Shown here piece after piece: positions 16,583 to 25,549 of a stretch of DNA of 36,268 bases (position 1 is the stretch's first letter; each line of letters starts with the position of its first letter). A program made the position numbers and the translations under genes. Source of the stretch: UBA9732 sp963606545 (GTDB taxonomy: Bacteria > Spirochaetota > Spirochaetia > Sphaerochaetales > Sphaerochaetaceae); NCBI GenBank assembly GCA_963606545.1, contig CAVCYP010000015.1, positions 1 to 36,268 of the forward strand. The letters run 5' to 3'. The notes beneath the pieces are model-generated. The model ran no database searches, was not told where the DNA came from, and worked only from the letters and a program-made list of their open reading frames with translations.

Positions 16583-16666
16583 GTTTTCCTTGAAAATTAA
16601 CAAAAAGTGAAAATTTCAAGGAAGTTTTCCTTGAAAAATTAACAGAAACTGAAGATTTTAAGGAAA
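16583..16666. repeat. 84-bp double-palindrome element, type B
   Basis: Two tandem units start with GTTTTCCTTGAAAA at 16583 and 16624, exactly 41 bp apart. Unit 1 folds as TTCCTTGAAA/TTTCAAGGAA; unit 2 folds less perfectly as TTTCCTT/AAGGAAA. The inner arms form the palindrome TTTCAAGGAA-GT-TTTCCTTGAAA. The architecture and period match the type A elements at 2180 and 10400, but the sequence is unrelated. It lies between the NADAR gene and the 3' end of trmB and is the only notable content of that gap. Confidence 0.8.
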
Positions 16667-16705
16667 TAGCTATATCAAACTTGAGTTCTACCGCTTAACT
16701 GTACC

Positions 16706-17533
16706 TTAAGCCTTTTCAACCCAGACTTCATTGATGGTGTAGGATTTATCAAGGCCTTTGCGTTCAAAACTGGTTTCTGGACGCCAAGGGCGGGCTGGAG
16801 CAAAGCCGCAAATTAGACGGCTAGAACCAGAGTCAGAGTTATCTATAATAGACAGGCCCCCATTTGCACCGCCAGCGTAAGGGTTTACCATACCAGGGGT
16901 GGCCTCCAACACACTAAGCATTTGCTTTGCGTAGTCTTCCCAGTCCGTTACGCAATAGATGTAACCACCTTTGACAAGCTTTTGTGATAACAAAGTAGTA
17001 AAAGGCAACTGTACAAGGCGTTTTTTATGATGGCGCTTTTTAGGCCAAGGATCTGGGAAAAAAATATGAAAACCTGAGACAGAGCCGTCAGGAATCATAT
17101 CCTGAAGAACCTGCACGGCGTCATAACGCATAATACGTAAATTAGTCAAATTTTCAGAGGCAATAGTGGCAAGCAACTTTGAAAATCCATATAGGAATAC
17201 CTCAATGCCAAGATAGTTGATATTAGGATTTTCACGGGCAATACGTGCCGTGCTGTCCCCCATTCCAAAGCCAATCTCTATAACAACTGGATTATCGTTG
17301 CCAAACAAGGCAGAAAAATCCAAAGCCTCGTAGGAATGCACAACAGCATAATCATAAAAATGATTCTTTAAGGCTTCAATTTGAAAAGGCTTAAGTCGTT
17401 GACCTCTAAGGACATAGCTTTTGATTTCACGCCATGCATTTTCATCGCGGTGTTCAACCATTCGCAGCTCTGGAATCTGAGCAAAGAGCTCCTCCAAAGA
17501 TGTATTTTTTTCTTCTGCATTAACACTTTCCAT
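16706..17533 (-). CDS. trmB: tRNA (guanine-N7-)-methyltransferase
   Basis: A 275-residue SAM-dependent enzyme that makes m7G46 in the variable loop of tRNAs. The SAM site is EIGFGMGDSTARIA with the acidic residue in GIEVF. The family signature FFPDPWPKKRHHKKRL is intact. The C-terminal TSFERKG motif contacts tRNA. An N-terminal stretch of about 35 residues precedes the conserved part, so it is somewhat longer than the Escherichia protein. The ATG at 17533 has GAGG six bases upstream, and this site overlaps the mfd stop codon seven bases away, which implies coupling to mfd. Confidence 0.95.
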   Translation of the reverse strand: MESVNAEEKNTSLEELFAQIPELRMVEHRDENAWREIKSYVLRGQRLKPFQIEALKNHFYDYAVVHSYEALDFSALFGNDNPVVIEIGFGMGDSTARIARENPNINYLGIEVFLYGFSKLLATIASENLTNLRIMRYDAVQVLQDMIPDGSVSGFHIFFPDPWPKKRHHKKRLVQLPFTTLLSQKLVKGGYIYCVTDWEDYAKQMLSVLEATPGMVNPYAGGANGGLSIIDNSDSGSSRLICGFAPARPWRPETSFERKGLDKSYTINEVWVEKA

Positions 17534-17540
17534 ATTCACC

Positions 17541-20500
17541 TCAAGGCACCAGCCTCTGCAACTTTTCAAGAATAAATAACGCCTTATCCTTCAAGGAAAT
17601 AGCATTGGTTTTCATATTCATAATGTAAGGACGCTTTGGATCAATAGTAACAGCACCGCGGGAAGTCCGAATCATCTCCAAAAGCTTATCTATAGATATA
17701 GAAGCAATGCGGGAGAACTCCACTACGACGGCACCTTGGCGCTCCTTCATGTGATAAATGTCCAAAGTACGACACACAATCTTCAGCTCACAAATATACA
17801 GTAAGTTGGCCACTTCATCAGGGATATTTCCAAAGCGGTCTTTGAGCTCAGCAGAAAGACGCTCCAGCTCATTTGATGTCCTAATTGAGGCAATCTTCTT
17901 ATAAATTTCAAGCTTCACTGTAGGATCAGGTATATAATTGTCTGGAATAAAGCCTGAATAATCCAACTCCAAGAAGACCTCAGTCTCACCTTTTGCACTT
18001 GTATTCTGAAGTTTGGCAATTGCCTCATCAAGAAGTCTGATATACATATCAAGACCAACTGCAGACATGAAACCACTCTGCTCTCGGCCCAAGAGATTTC
18101 CAGCACCTCTGAGCTCCATATCCTTCATGGCAACCTTGAAACCTGAGCCAAGATCGGTGTATTCAGAGATGGTTTGAAGGCGTTTGATTGCAACTTCAGA
18201 GAGCACGTAGTCTGACGGGTAAAGCAGGTAGGCCCAGGCTTCCTTGTCTGAACGACCAACGCGGCCTTTGAGCTGGTAAAGCTGCGACACCCCGTACATA
18301 TCTGCACGGTCAATAATGATAGTGTTGACGTTGGGGATGTCTATGCCGTTTTCGATAATTGTAGTAGACACCAGCACTTGTATGCCCTCATAGACAAAGC
18401 GTCGCATGGTATCTTCCAAGGCATCGCCCCCCATTTGGCCGTGAGCCGTCTCAATGATGATGTCCGGCATGCGTGAACGTAGCATGTTGGCCACCTCTTC
18501 AAGACTTTCAATGCGGTTGTGGAGGTAGAAAACCTGGCCGTGACGGGAAACTTCAAAGCGAATTGCCCGCTCTACCTCGTCCAAGTCATACTGCTCAATG
18601 ACGGTGCGTATAGGCTTACGAGAAATTGGAGGAGTGGTGAGAAGGCTCATATCACGAATCTTCAAAAGCGACATGTAAAGGGTTCTAGGAATTGGAGTTG
18701 CTGAAAGGCTAAGACAATCAATGTTAGCCTTAAGCTCCTTGATGCGCTCCTTATCTTTGACACCAAAACGTTGCTCCTCGTCCACCACAAGAAGGCCTAA
18801 ATCCTTAAACATAACCGTTTTCTGAATAATCTTATGCGTACCAAAAAGCACATCCAGCTGACCTGCCGCAAGAGAAGCCAACGTCTTTTTCTGCTCCTTT
18901 GCAGGCACCATGCGACTGAGAAGCCCCACTTTAAGCGGGAACTCGTGAAGGCGCTCCTTGAAATTTCTATAATGCTGCTCAGCCAAAATGGTCGTAGGCG
19001 CCAAAAACGCCACCTGCTTACCACTCATAACCGCCTTAAAGACAGCCCTGAAGGCAATTTCCGTCTTGCCATAGCCCACATCGCCGCAAATCAGACGGTC
19101 CATGACAGTAGTGCTTTCCATGTCATCCTTGATATCTTGGATGCAAGTCAGCTGGTCCTCCGTCTCGTCAAACTCAAACTCCGCCTCAAAACGTAGCTGC
19201 CAATCGTTATCCTTTGCAAACGGATAGCCCTTGCTATTTTTACGCCTAGCATAGAGTTGAATCAGATGCTCAGCCAAATCCTCCGCGCTCTTACGCGCTT
19301 TAGACTTCTTATTCTCCCAGCCCTGACCGCCCAGTTTATCCAGCCTTGGCGCCTCACCAGCAGAACCTATATACCGCTGCACCAAATTTGCCTGCTCAAT
19401 AGGCACATAAAGATTCTCCTTGTCCGCAAATTGAATCTTAATGTAATCCCTATCTCGCACCCGGTCTATCTTCAAAAAACGCCCAATCCCGTAGTTAACG
19501 TGCACCACAAAATCGCCCTCGTGTAGCTCCACAAAGCTATCCAAAACCGATGTTTGCGTGTGTTGTAGCGTCTTAACCACCTGCTTGCGACGTCCAAATA
19601 TCTCGTTTTCACATATAACTATAAATTTATTCGAGTGGATGGCAAAACCACTTGACGGGGTACCAATATTATAATGAAGCGTCTCAAAATCACTGAGCAT
19701 CTGCTCAAGCCTACGTTTTTGAACTTCAGTTGAAACATAAATTTCAATGTCCCAATTATCATCCTCAAGCCCTTCAAGATCCTCTTTTAGGTAGGTGAAA
19801 TTTCCAAAATAAGAACGTGGTCCATCAAGGTCAAAACGGTAAGACTTATTAGACTGGCCTGCAATATCCAAAACCTGCATGCTACCATGCCAAGATTCTT
19901 CAAAGGCAGGAAAATCAAAGAGAATTTCATCAGGTCTGAGAGCATCACGGTCAGCTTGGTAGGCCTTTCTGTAAAGCGTCTTAGCCTCCAGTTGAAGGCT
20001 CTTAAAACTGGTTTCAATACGCTTGTCACCGTAGAAAATCATATAATCTGAAGGCTTAATAAACTCTTTAATACCACAGGGGATGACCTTCTGAGAATCA
20101 GAGGTAGAGAGAATTTGAATATCTATATGCCCCAGCTGTTTTGAAATTTGCTGCGATAGTGGCTCATACTTACAAATACGTTCAATCTTATCCCAGTCAA
20201 AGTAAATTCTAACCGGCAAATCTGAGCCATAAGGGAAGATATCAAAGACCTCACCACGAACGGTGAACTCACCAGGCATTGTAGTATTTGGTGACCTATA
20301 ATAGTTACCTTGGGCCAATTTTTCTGCCAGTTGCATGGTATCTAGGCTATCGTTTACCTTTAGCTTGATGCTTCCAACATCAACGGCCCCCTTGCCAGGA
20401 AGAGGACAACAGATGGCCCTAATTGAGGTAACAACTAAACCTTGTGCACAATCAGAGATAGCGCCTAAGCACCTGAGCTGTTCATATTCTTTGGCGGTAC

Positions 20501-20777
20501 CTTCCCATTGGCTGTACAGCACTCTACCACTTCCAGGAAGAAGAAAAATTGGAATTTTGCGAGTATCGACTAGACTAAAATTTGAATGCAGTTGCCGAGC
20601 AATCTCATCGGTTGGGCAAATAAGCCAAGTCAGACCATCTACAACGCTTGCCATCAAATGGGCACACTGAAACAGCGGAAATCCGTCTAACCCCTCTACC
20701 TGAATATCCGCTTTCTTGTTGGTACTAAATGCCTTGTACCCTTCACTCTTTTTGATGTACGATTGGAGCGTCTGCAT
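17541..20777 (-). CDS. mfd: Transcription-repair coupling factor
   Basis: A protein of about 1078 residues that displaces stalled RNA polymerase and recruits UvrA for strand-specific repair. The order is UvrB-like N-terminal region, RNA-polymerase interaction domain (FVVHVNYGIGRFLKIDR with the KENLYVPIEQ stretch), RecG-like motor with Walker A GDVGYGKT and box DEEQRFG, then LKGRVGRSDKEAWAYLLYP and the TRCF C-terminal domain that masks UvrA binding. The start is uncertain: ATG at 20777 and GTG at 20786 both lack a clear ribosome binding site. The gene leads the leftward mfd-trmB operon and is divergent from the phosphatase gene only about 40 bases away. Confidence 0.95.
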   Translation of the reverse strand: MQTLQSYIKKSEGYKAFSTNKKADIQVEGLDGFPLFQCAHLMASVVDGLTWLICPTDEIARQLHSNFSLVDTRKIPIFLLPGSGRVLYSQWEGTAKEYEQLRCLGAISDCAQGLVVTSIRAICCPLPGKGAVDVGSIKLKVNDSLDTMQLAEKLAQGNYYRSPNTTMPGEFTVRGEVFDIFPYGSDLPVRIYFDWDKIERICKYEPLSQQISKQLGHIDIQILSTSDSQKVIPCGIKEFIKPSDYMIFYGDKRIETSFKSLQLEAKTLYRKAYQADRDALRPDEILFDFPAFEESWHGSMQVLDIAGQSNKSYRFDLDGPRSYFGNFTYLKEDLEGLEDDNWDIEIYVSTEVQKRRLEQMLSDFETLHYNIGTPSSGFAIHSNKFIVICENEIFGRRKQVVKTLQHTQTSVLDSFVELHEGDFVVHVNYGIGRFLKIDRVRDRDYIKIQFADKENLYVPIEQANLVQRYIGSAGEAPRLDKLGGQGWENKKSKARKSAEDLAEHLIQLYARRKNSKGYPFAKDNDWQLRFEAEFEFDETEDQLTCIQDIKDDMESTTVMDRLICGDVGYGKTEIAFRAVFKAVMSGKQVAFLAPTTILAEQHYRNFKERLHEFPLKVGLLSRMVPAKEQKKTLASLAAGQLDVLFGTHKIIQKTVMFKDLGLLVVDEEQRFGVKDKERIKELKANIDCLSLSATPIPRTLYMSLLKIRDMSLLTTPPISRKPIRTVIEQYDLDEVERAIRFEVSRHGQVFYLHNRIESLEEVANMLRSRMPDIIIETAHGQMGGDALEDTMRRFVYEGIQVLVSTTIIENGIDIPNVNTIIIDRADMYGVSQLYQLKGRVGRSDKEAWAYLLYPSDYVLSEVAIKRLQTISEYTDLGSGFKVAMKDMELRGAGNLLGREQSGFMSAVGLDMYIRLLDEAIAKLQNTSAKGETEVFLELDYSGFIPDNYIPDPTVKLEIYKKIASIRTSNELERLSAELKDRFGNIPDEVANLLYICELKIVCRTLDIYHMKERQGAVVVEFSRIASISIDKLLEMIRTSRGAVTIDPKRPYIMNMKTNAISLKDKALFILEKLQRLVP

Positions 20778-20819
20778 CACTGGCACAATGTACCATTATG
20801 AAGAAAGGAGTTCAAGTAA

Positions 20820-21716
20820 ATGCAGGAAACAACTTTATCCAAAACCGATTCAAAAATCACAAACATAGACCTAAATATCAACGAAAAGGACAATTTTGGC
20901 TTTGAGGTCAACAACGAGCAGTCTAAAGCCTTCAACGAGCTTTGCACCTGCATCCTCCAGTGCGGTAGAAAAGCCCGCGAAAACCAAAAGCTCATTCACC
21001 GCTCCTTCAAGGAAGACGGCTCAATTCTCACAGAAACTGACCTTGCCGTCTCCAACGCGTTAATCCCTGAGCTCAAAAAACTCTACCCCAACAGCAATAT
21101 TGTCACAGAAGAGATAGACCTACACCAGTTTGACAACGCAGCCCAATACACCTTCATCCTTGACCCGATAGATGGCACAGACGCCTATAGCCAAGGCTTT
21201 CCTTCTTGGTGCATTGCCCTTGGAATTTTGGATAGTAACAGAGTTCCATGCGGTGGCGTCATCTTTGCACCCCGCTTTGGAATTGGGACTGAAGAGATGT
21301 TCTTCTGTAGCCCCCCTTACGAGCCAGAAGTTTACCTCAATGGAAAGGTCTTCAAAGCCACTGAGCACTACGATATTCCAAGACAAATTACCACAGGCTC
21401 AGACATACTAAATCATGTCAACTTAAACGGTTACAGTGGAAAGCTTAGAATTTTTGGAAGCGGTATTTTGCACGTGGCAGCTCCCTTTGCTTACTCAAAT
21501 ATTGACGGTTGTCTAACTACCAAAAGCTATGCTTGGGACGTTGCTGCCCCTCATGCGTTGGCTTTAAAACTTGGCATGACAGTTAAATATTTAGACAATA
21601 CTGAGGTCCTTTATGATGATGACCTGTTAATAGAGAGAAAACGCTTTGTCCAGCCTATTTTGGTAGGCTATGAAAGCTGCGTTAACTACATGTCAAACAA
21701 GTTTAGTTTGCTTTAG
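20820..21716 (+). CDS. Inositol-monophosphatase-family phosphatase
   Basis: A 298-residue Mg2+-dependent sugar phosphatase of the IMPase/FBPase superfamily. Metal-binding motifs are in order: TETDLAVS, VTEEID, DPIDGTDAY and the C-terminal WDVAAP. The family hydrolyses inositol-1-phosphate, histidinol phosphate, PAP or fructose bisphosphate; the sequence alone does not fix the substrate. AAAGGAG lies nine bases before the ATG. The 3' end overlaps the convergent transporter gene by 14 bp. An N-terminal extension of about 40 residues precedes the conserved fold. Confidence 0.9.
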   Translation: MQETTLSKTDSKITNIDLNINEKDNFGFEVNNEQSKAFNELCTCILQCGRKARENQKLIHRSFKEDGSILTETDLAVSNALIPELKKLYPNSNIVTEEIDLHQFDNAAQYTFILDPIDGTDAYSQGFPSWCIALGILDSNRVPCGGVIFAPRFGIGTEEMFFCSPPYEPEVYLNGKVFKATEHYDIPRQITTGSDILNHVNLNGYSGKLRIFGSGILHVAAPFAYSNIDGCLTTKSYAWDVAAPHALALKLGMTVKYLDNTEVLYDDDLLIERKRFVQPILVGYESCVNYMSNKFSLL

Positions 21717-22416
21717 AACTATAGCCTGGAACATCGGCTATGAGGCCTTTTTTTACCCAGTATCGGGCTAGATAGATCATTGTGGTGTCGCAAAGAGCTA
21801 CTATCCACTTGAGCAAGTAGGTGGAAGCCATAATTTCAAGTAGAACTTTGGTTTCATACACGCCATAGAAGGCAATAAGGGTGAAGACTACGGTATCTAT
21901 CACTTGGCTCACAAAGGTACTAAAATTGTTGCGTAGCCACAGGTGTTTTTCACCAGTTTTCTTTCTCCAGAAATTATAAGCCCAGACATCGTGGTAATTA
22001 CTTAAAAGATAAGCAATTAAAGAGCCTGCTGCAATGCGAGGCATAAGGCCAAAAATAGTTTGAAGGCTCTCTTGGACAATGTCAGTGTCAGACGGAGTGA
22101 AGAAAAGCGCCATTTGCATCAGTAAAGTCAGCGCAACTAGCGCAAAAAAGCCAAATCCAACCGATTTTTTTGCATCCTTTTCTCCGTAAAACTCATTGAG
22201 AATATCGGTAGCTAAGAAGCTGGTTGAATAGACAATGTTGCCAAGGGTGGCTTCAAAGCCAAAGAGGATGACGTTTTTTGTCACCTGTATGTTTGCAATC
22301 ATACAGCTAATTGGAATCCAGATTAAAAGGCCAATCTTACCCCACTTTCTGAAAGCAAACATAATGAGAGCAAAGTTTAGCACCATCATGCCAAACCATA
22401 AAAGGATGTTTGTCAT
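21703..22416 (-). CDS. Queuosine precursor transporter (YhhQ/QPTR family)
   Basis: A 237-residue inner-membrane protein with about six hydrophobic helices. Family hallmarks are SFLATDILNEFYGEKDAKK, the RIAAGSLIAYLLSNYHDVWA stretch, and LRNNFSTFVSQVIDTVVFTLIAF. Characterised YhhQ proteins import queuosine precursors such as preQ0 or preQ1 for tRNA modification. No queuosine enzyme is adjacent. Its ATG overlaps the stop of the upstream ACT-like gene in an ATGA, with AAGGA before it, so the two are translated together. Confidence 0.92.
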   Translation of the reverse strand: MTNILLWFGMMVLNFALIMFAFRKWGKIGLLIWIPISCMIANIQVTKNVILFGFEATLGNIVYSTSFLATDILNEFYGEKDAKKSVGFGFFALVALTLLMQMALFFTPSDTDIVQESLQTIFGLMPRIAAGSLIAYLLSNYHDVWAYNFWRKKTGEKHLWLRNNFSTFVSQVIDTVVFTLIAFYGVYETKVLLEIMASTYLLKWIVALCDTTMIYLARYWVKKGLIADVPGYSSKAN

Positions 22417-23075
22417 TTTTTTCCTTGAAGATTCTGCAAGACTCTGTAAGCTTCAAAACTATCGGTACGTCTGATGACAAAGGTAAGCTCTGAAATTGTT
22501 GAGACAATCTCATAGACGTTGATGCTATTCCAAGCAAGTCTTCTAGCTGCCTCATAAACAATGCCAGGGGTCTGGATAAAGTTAGAACCAAAGCTCATTG
22601 TAAGTGCAACAAGATCATCCTGCTTGTAAATTGGCTTAAACGGGCTAAGAGTCTTCTCTACATGAGGAGCTAGCTTTTCAGAAGTGGCAATAGTTACTTC
22701 ATTAGAACCTAAAATGACATTGAGGAAGTCTGTTCCGCCGTTTCTAACGGAAAGATCGTATAAATTGCCCAAATGAGAAATCAAATCTGGGGTCTTTGTG
22801 TAATTATAATCAATGACGTTAGTATGCATGACAATTGTGTAATTCACGCCATCAGAGGTCTTCTGTCCTTCAACTCTGTTAAGCTCAGTGGCATACCTTC
22901 TTAAAGCCATAATGATGGCCGATTCCTTGACTTCTTTGTTACAAGCCTGAGAGACTTCATCCAAAATACTATCAGTGAAATTTGTGTAATTCAAAAAACC
23001 CTTTCTAAGAACATCCCGCAAGAACGGTGTTCTATCAACAATTTCTCTAACTTTTTTGCTAACAGATTCTGCCAT
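22413..23075 (-). CDS. ACT-like domain protein with possible N-terminal helix-turn-helix
   Basis: A 220-residue protein with no assigned function. Residues 1-60 are helical and resemble a small DNA-binding or dimerisation module (FLRDVLRKGFLNYTNF, then ESAIIMALRRYA). The C-terminal part, about 150-217, looks like the second ACT domain of aspartokinases: ALTMSFG, then GIVYEAARRLAWNSINVYEI and ELTFVIRR. ACT domains bind small ligands, often amino acids. It may sense a ligand and regulate the coupled queuosine-precursor transporter, but this is a guess from operon position. AGGAGG precedes the ATG, and a promoter with TTGCAA, an 18-base spacer and TAAAAT lies at 23104-23133. Confidence 0.7.
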   Translation of the reverse strand: MAESVSKKVREIVDRTPFLRDVLRKGFLNYTNFTDSILDEVSQACNKEVKESAIIMALRRYATELNRVEGQKTSDGVNYTIVMHTNVIDYNYTKTPDLISHLGNLYDLSVRNGGTDFLNVILGSNEVTIATSEKLAPHVEKTLSPFKPIYKQDDLVALTMSFGSNFIQTPGIVYEAARRLAWNSINVYEIVSTISELTFVIRRTDSFEAYRVLQNLQGKK

Positions 23076-23103
23076 ATCTCCCTCCTAAATCTACATTCAA
23101 GTT

Positions 23104-23133
23104 ATTTTACTAACATTTTTTATGAAATTGCAA
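23104..23133 (-). promoter_or_regulatory. Promoter of the ACT-protein/queuosine-transporter operon
   Basis: On the minus strand TTGCAA (23128-23133), 18 bases and TAAAAT (23104-23109) precede the gene start by about 30 bases. Confidence 0.55.
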
Positions 23134-23222
23134 CACTTTTATTTTAAAACTACAAATAAAGTTCAAAAATTGTTCAATTAGTGAGCCAAATAATTTTACC
23201 TCTACTCTTAAAACTTTGTTAC

Positions 23223-23295
23223 AAATAGTGTCCCACCCCCTCATTCTAAAAGAATTACTAAAATGCTAGACACTATTTACAGGTTGTTGTATAGT
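23223..23295 (+). promoter_or_regulatory. nrdR promoter with inverted repeat, candidate autoregulatory site
   Basis: TAGACA (23267-23272), 17 bases and TATAGT (23290-23295) form the promoter. The arm GACACTATTT (23269-23278) overlaps the -35 box, and its perfect complement AAATAGTGTC lies at 23223-23232. The ACACTAT core matches half of the known NrdR box, so these may be NrdR or related operator half-sites. Confidence 0.6.
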
Positions 23296-23329
23296 TTTAG
23301 CAATTAAAGAAGAAAAGGAAGCTTTAAAA

Positions 23330-23809
23330 ATGAGATGTCCCGCATGTGGTGAAATGGAAGACAAAGTTCTGGAAACCAGAACAACAAACAACGGTTCAGC
23401 TATGAGACGCAGAAGAGTCTGTCTCAAATGCGGGTACAGATTTACCAGCTATGAAAGAGTTGAAGATAAGCCAATTACCGTTATCAAAAGAAATGGAGAC
23501 CTTCAACCTTTTGACATTGCAAAGATTGAAAGAGGAATCCGTATCTCTACTGATAAGAGAAACATTGATCAGGAGACCATAGATAATCTAATTCAGAACA
23601 TTGAGGAAGCTATCAAAATTCAGGCTGGTCCTAAGCATGAGATTACTAGTAAGGCAATTGGAGAGGAAACTCTTAAGCAACTTTATAAAGTAGATGCTGT
23701 TGCCTACATTAGATTTGCTTCTGTTTACAGAGCTTTCAATAACGTTGAACAGTTTGTAAAAGAAATAGAAAGTCTTGCAAAGTCCGCTTCAGAAGAAGCC
23801 AATTCTTAA
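23330..23809 (+). CDS. nrdR: Transcriptional repressor NrdR
   Basis: A 159-residue regulator of ribonucleotide reductase genes. A zinc ribbon uses Cys3, Cys6, Cys31 and Cys34 (RCPACG and CLKCGYRFTSYER). The ATP-cone follows from about residue 48 (ITVIKRNGDLQPFD) and senses ATP/dATP. Length and order are standard. An AAGGAAG site precedes the ATG. It converges on dgt with five bases between the stops, placing two dNTP-pool genes together. Confidence 0.96.
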   Translation: MRCPACGEMEDKVLETRTTNNGSAMRRRRVCLKCGYRFTSYERVEDKPITVIKRNGDLQPFDIAKIERGIRISTDKRNIDQETIDNLIQNIEEAIKIQAGPKHEITSKAIGEETLKQLYKVDAVAYIRFASVYRAFNNVEQFVKEIESLAKSASEEANS

Positions 23810-23814
23810 GACTC

Positions 23815-24960
23815 TTAAGGCTTAATTACATCAAACCATTTTCCAGTCAAAGATCGCTCTATAGATTCATTTAAATGCTCAGGTCGAAGAATTTCATTTC
23901 CACAGTCTATGCAGAAGTTATCGCTCATGCCGGCTATATAGTCAAAGACAACTCGGTCTAGATTTCCGTCATGCTCTAGGTAGGCATCTTTCTTTTCCAT
24001 GACGTAGTTATAAAAGCCTGCACTAAGCATATTTCCTTCCTGCATATAAAGTTCACTGTTAAACTCACAGTGCTCAAGCAGGCCACTTAGATAGTCATAA
24101 ATAAGCTTAATCAGACGCCTAAAGTATTTTTCATAACCACCCAGCATTGGGGATTTGTAGATGTACTGGTAGTTAAAGTCCTTCATGGTTTTCATGGCTT
24201 CATAAATTTCTGGACTAAAGCCAATTACCCCTTCTTTTTCAGAGTTGGTGATTATATCTTCAACCAGTGTGTTGATAATTTCTCCATTGGTGGAGCCTAA
24301 AACCTTCACGCAAATTTCTGGAACGTCCTGTTTGGAAACAATTCCAAGGCGTGCGGCATCTTCAAAGTCTCGGCCTAAATAAGCAATTTGATCTGAAAAT
24401 CTTACTACACAACCTTCCCAAGTGGCAGGTAGAATGTCTTTCTTGGAAACTATGGCATCTAGATTTTTGACTTGGAAATCAGGCTCCAAAGTGCGAATGA
24501 AATGTTCTCCACAGTGGCTCACAATGCCATCGCGAACTGCATATGTAAGATTCAGATGGGAGAGGAAGTCTACCACGCGCAGACTGTTGACCTCGTGCTC
24601 AAAGCCAACAAAGCCCTTCTCTTTCATCATATCAGAGAGGATAAATTCACCAATGTGACCAAAAGGAGTGTGGCCTAGGTCGTGCCCAACGCCAATTGCC
24701 CAAGCCATCTCGTCATTTAGCCCCATGGCTCTGCAGATGGTTGTAGCAATGGAGGCAACGTGCAAAACATGCTCCATTCTAGTACAAATGTGGTCATTGC
24801 TAGGGGCGAAAAACACCTGAGTCTTGTGTTTCAGTCTTCTGAACGGCGAGCTATGAATGATAGCGGTGGTATCTCTATAGTAAGGCGAACGCACATCCTC
24901 GCCACTTCTACTTTTTACTCTTTTAAGTAATTGTTCTTCAGAAAGCTGATTTTTAAACAT
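23815..24960 (-). CDS. dgt: dGTP triphosphohydrolase-like HD protein
   Basis: A 381-residue HD-superfamily enzyme of the Dgt family, which cleaves dNTPs to deoxynucleoside and triphosphate. Metal ligands are seen in TRMEHVLHVASIA and GVGHDLGHTPFGH. The N-terminal RSPYYRDTTAIIHSSPFRRL is family-typical. It is somewhat short, like the dGTPase-like group whose substrate preference varies. GAGGA lies before the ATG. The convergent neighbour nrdR also controls dNTP supply. Confidence 0.92.
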   Translation of the reverse strand: MFKNQLSEEQLLKRVKSRSGEDVRSPYYRDTTAIIHSSPFRRLKHKTQVFFAPSNDHICTRMEHVLHVASIATTICRAMGLNDEMAWAIGVGHDLGHTPFGHIGEFILSDMMKEKGFVGFEHEVNSLRVVDFLSHLNLTYAVRDGIVSHCGEHFIRTLEPDFQVKNLDAIVSKKDILPATWEGCVVRFSDQIAYLGRDFEDAARLGIVSKQDVPEICVKVLGSTNGEIINTLVEDIITNSEKEGVIGFSPEIYEAMKTMKDFNYQYIYKSPMLGGYEKYFRRLIKLIYDYLSGLLEHCEFNSELYMQEGNMLSAGFYNYVMEKKDAYLEHDGNLDRVVFDYIAGMSDNFCIDCGNEILRPEHLNESIERSLTGKWFDVIKP

Positions 24961-25018
24961 TCCAATTCCTCATATTCTCCCAATATGATAACATAATATG
25001 AGACTTTGTGGAGGAATA

Positions 25019-25549
25019 ATGCCAGATTTTATCTATCCGTTAACATCAGTAGTAATAAACTTTCTTTGTTTGCTCATGTGCCTGAAGTTCATCTTCTCCA
25101 AGCGCGGTGCAGTCTGGATTGTTCCAGTATTTCTCAGCCTAATCTTCCTAGGCGCCTCAGGCTTGTGTCTTCTAGCAGAAGTATCACCCCGCGCAGACGC
25201 CTCCATGCTTGTCTTTGCCAAAGCTCTCTCCATCTTCTTTCTTGGCGCCGCAGTAATTTGGCTTGTAATCATCATAGTCTTCCGTGCAGCCCTCAACCCC
25301 GGCAAAAATCAGAGCGTCAAAGCCCGCCGCAACAAAGCAGAGGCCGATTTTCTCAAGAAAAAAACAGCTCAAAACTCTTTCTGGACTGGTGGAGATGAAG
25401 ATGTCACCTTCTACCACAGGAAGGAAGAAGTTACAGATCATCGCATAGCAACTCCTCAGGAGAAACCACCTGTTGTACGCAAGGTGGAAGTCTATACGTA
25501 TCCAGAAGTTAAGACCCTCAGCCCCAAAAGATTTAAAAATGAAAAATAA
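25019..25549 (+). CDS. Small membrane protein of unknown function
   Basis: A 176-residue protein that I do not recognise. Three hydrophobic segments lie at about residues 5-25, 31-53 and 62-88. They are followed by a hydrophilic, basic cytoplasmic tail rich in Lys and Arg and ending in TLSPKRFKNEK. The ATG at 25019 has GGAGG four bases upstream and is chosen over an earlier ATG at 24998. It is the first gene of the aroK-aroC-XPB operon and overlaps aroK by 11 bases. Confidence 0.75.
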   Translation: MPDFIYPLTSVVINFLCLLMCLKFIFSKRGAVWIVPVFLSLIFLGASGLCLLAEVSPRADASMLVFAKALSIFFLGAAVIWLVIIIVFRAALNPGKNQSVKARRNKAEADFLKKKTAQNSFWTGGDEDVTFYHRKEEVTDHRIATPQEKPPVVRKVEVYTYPEVKTLSPKRFKNEK

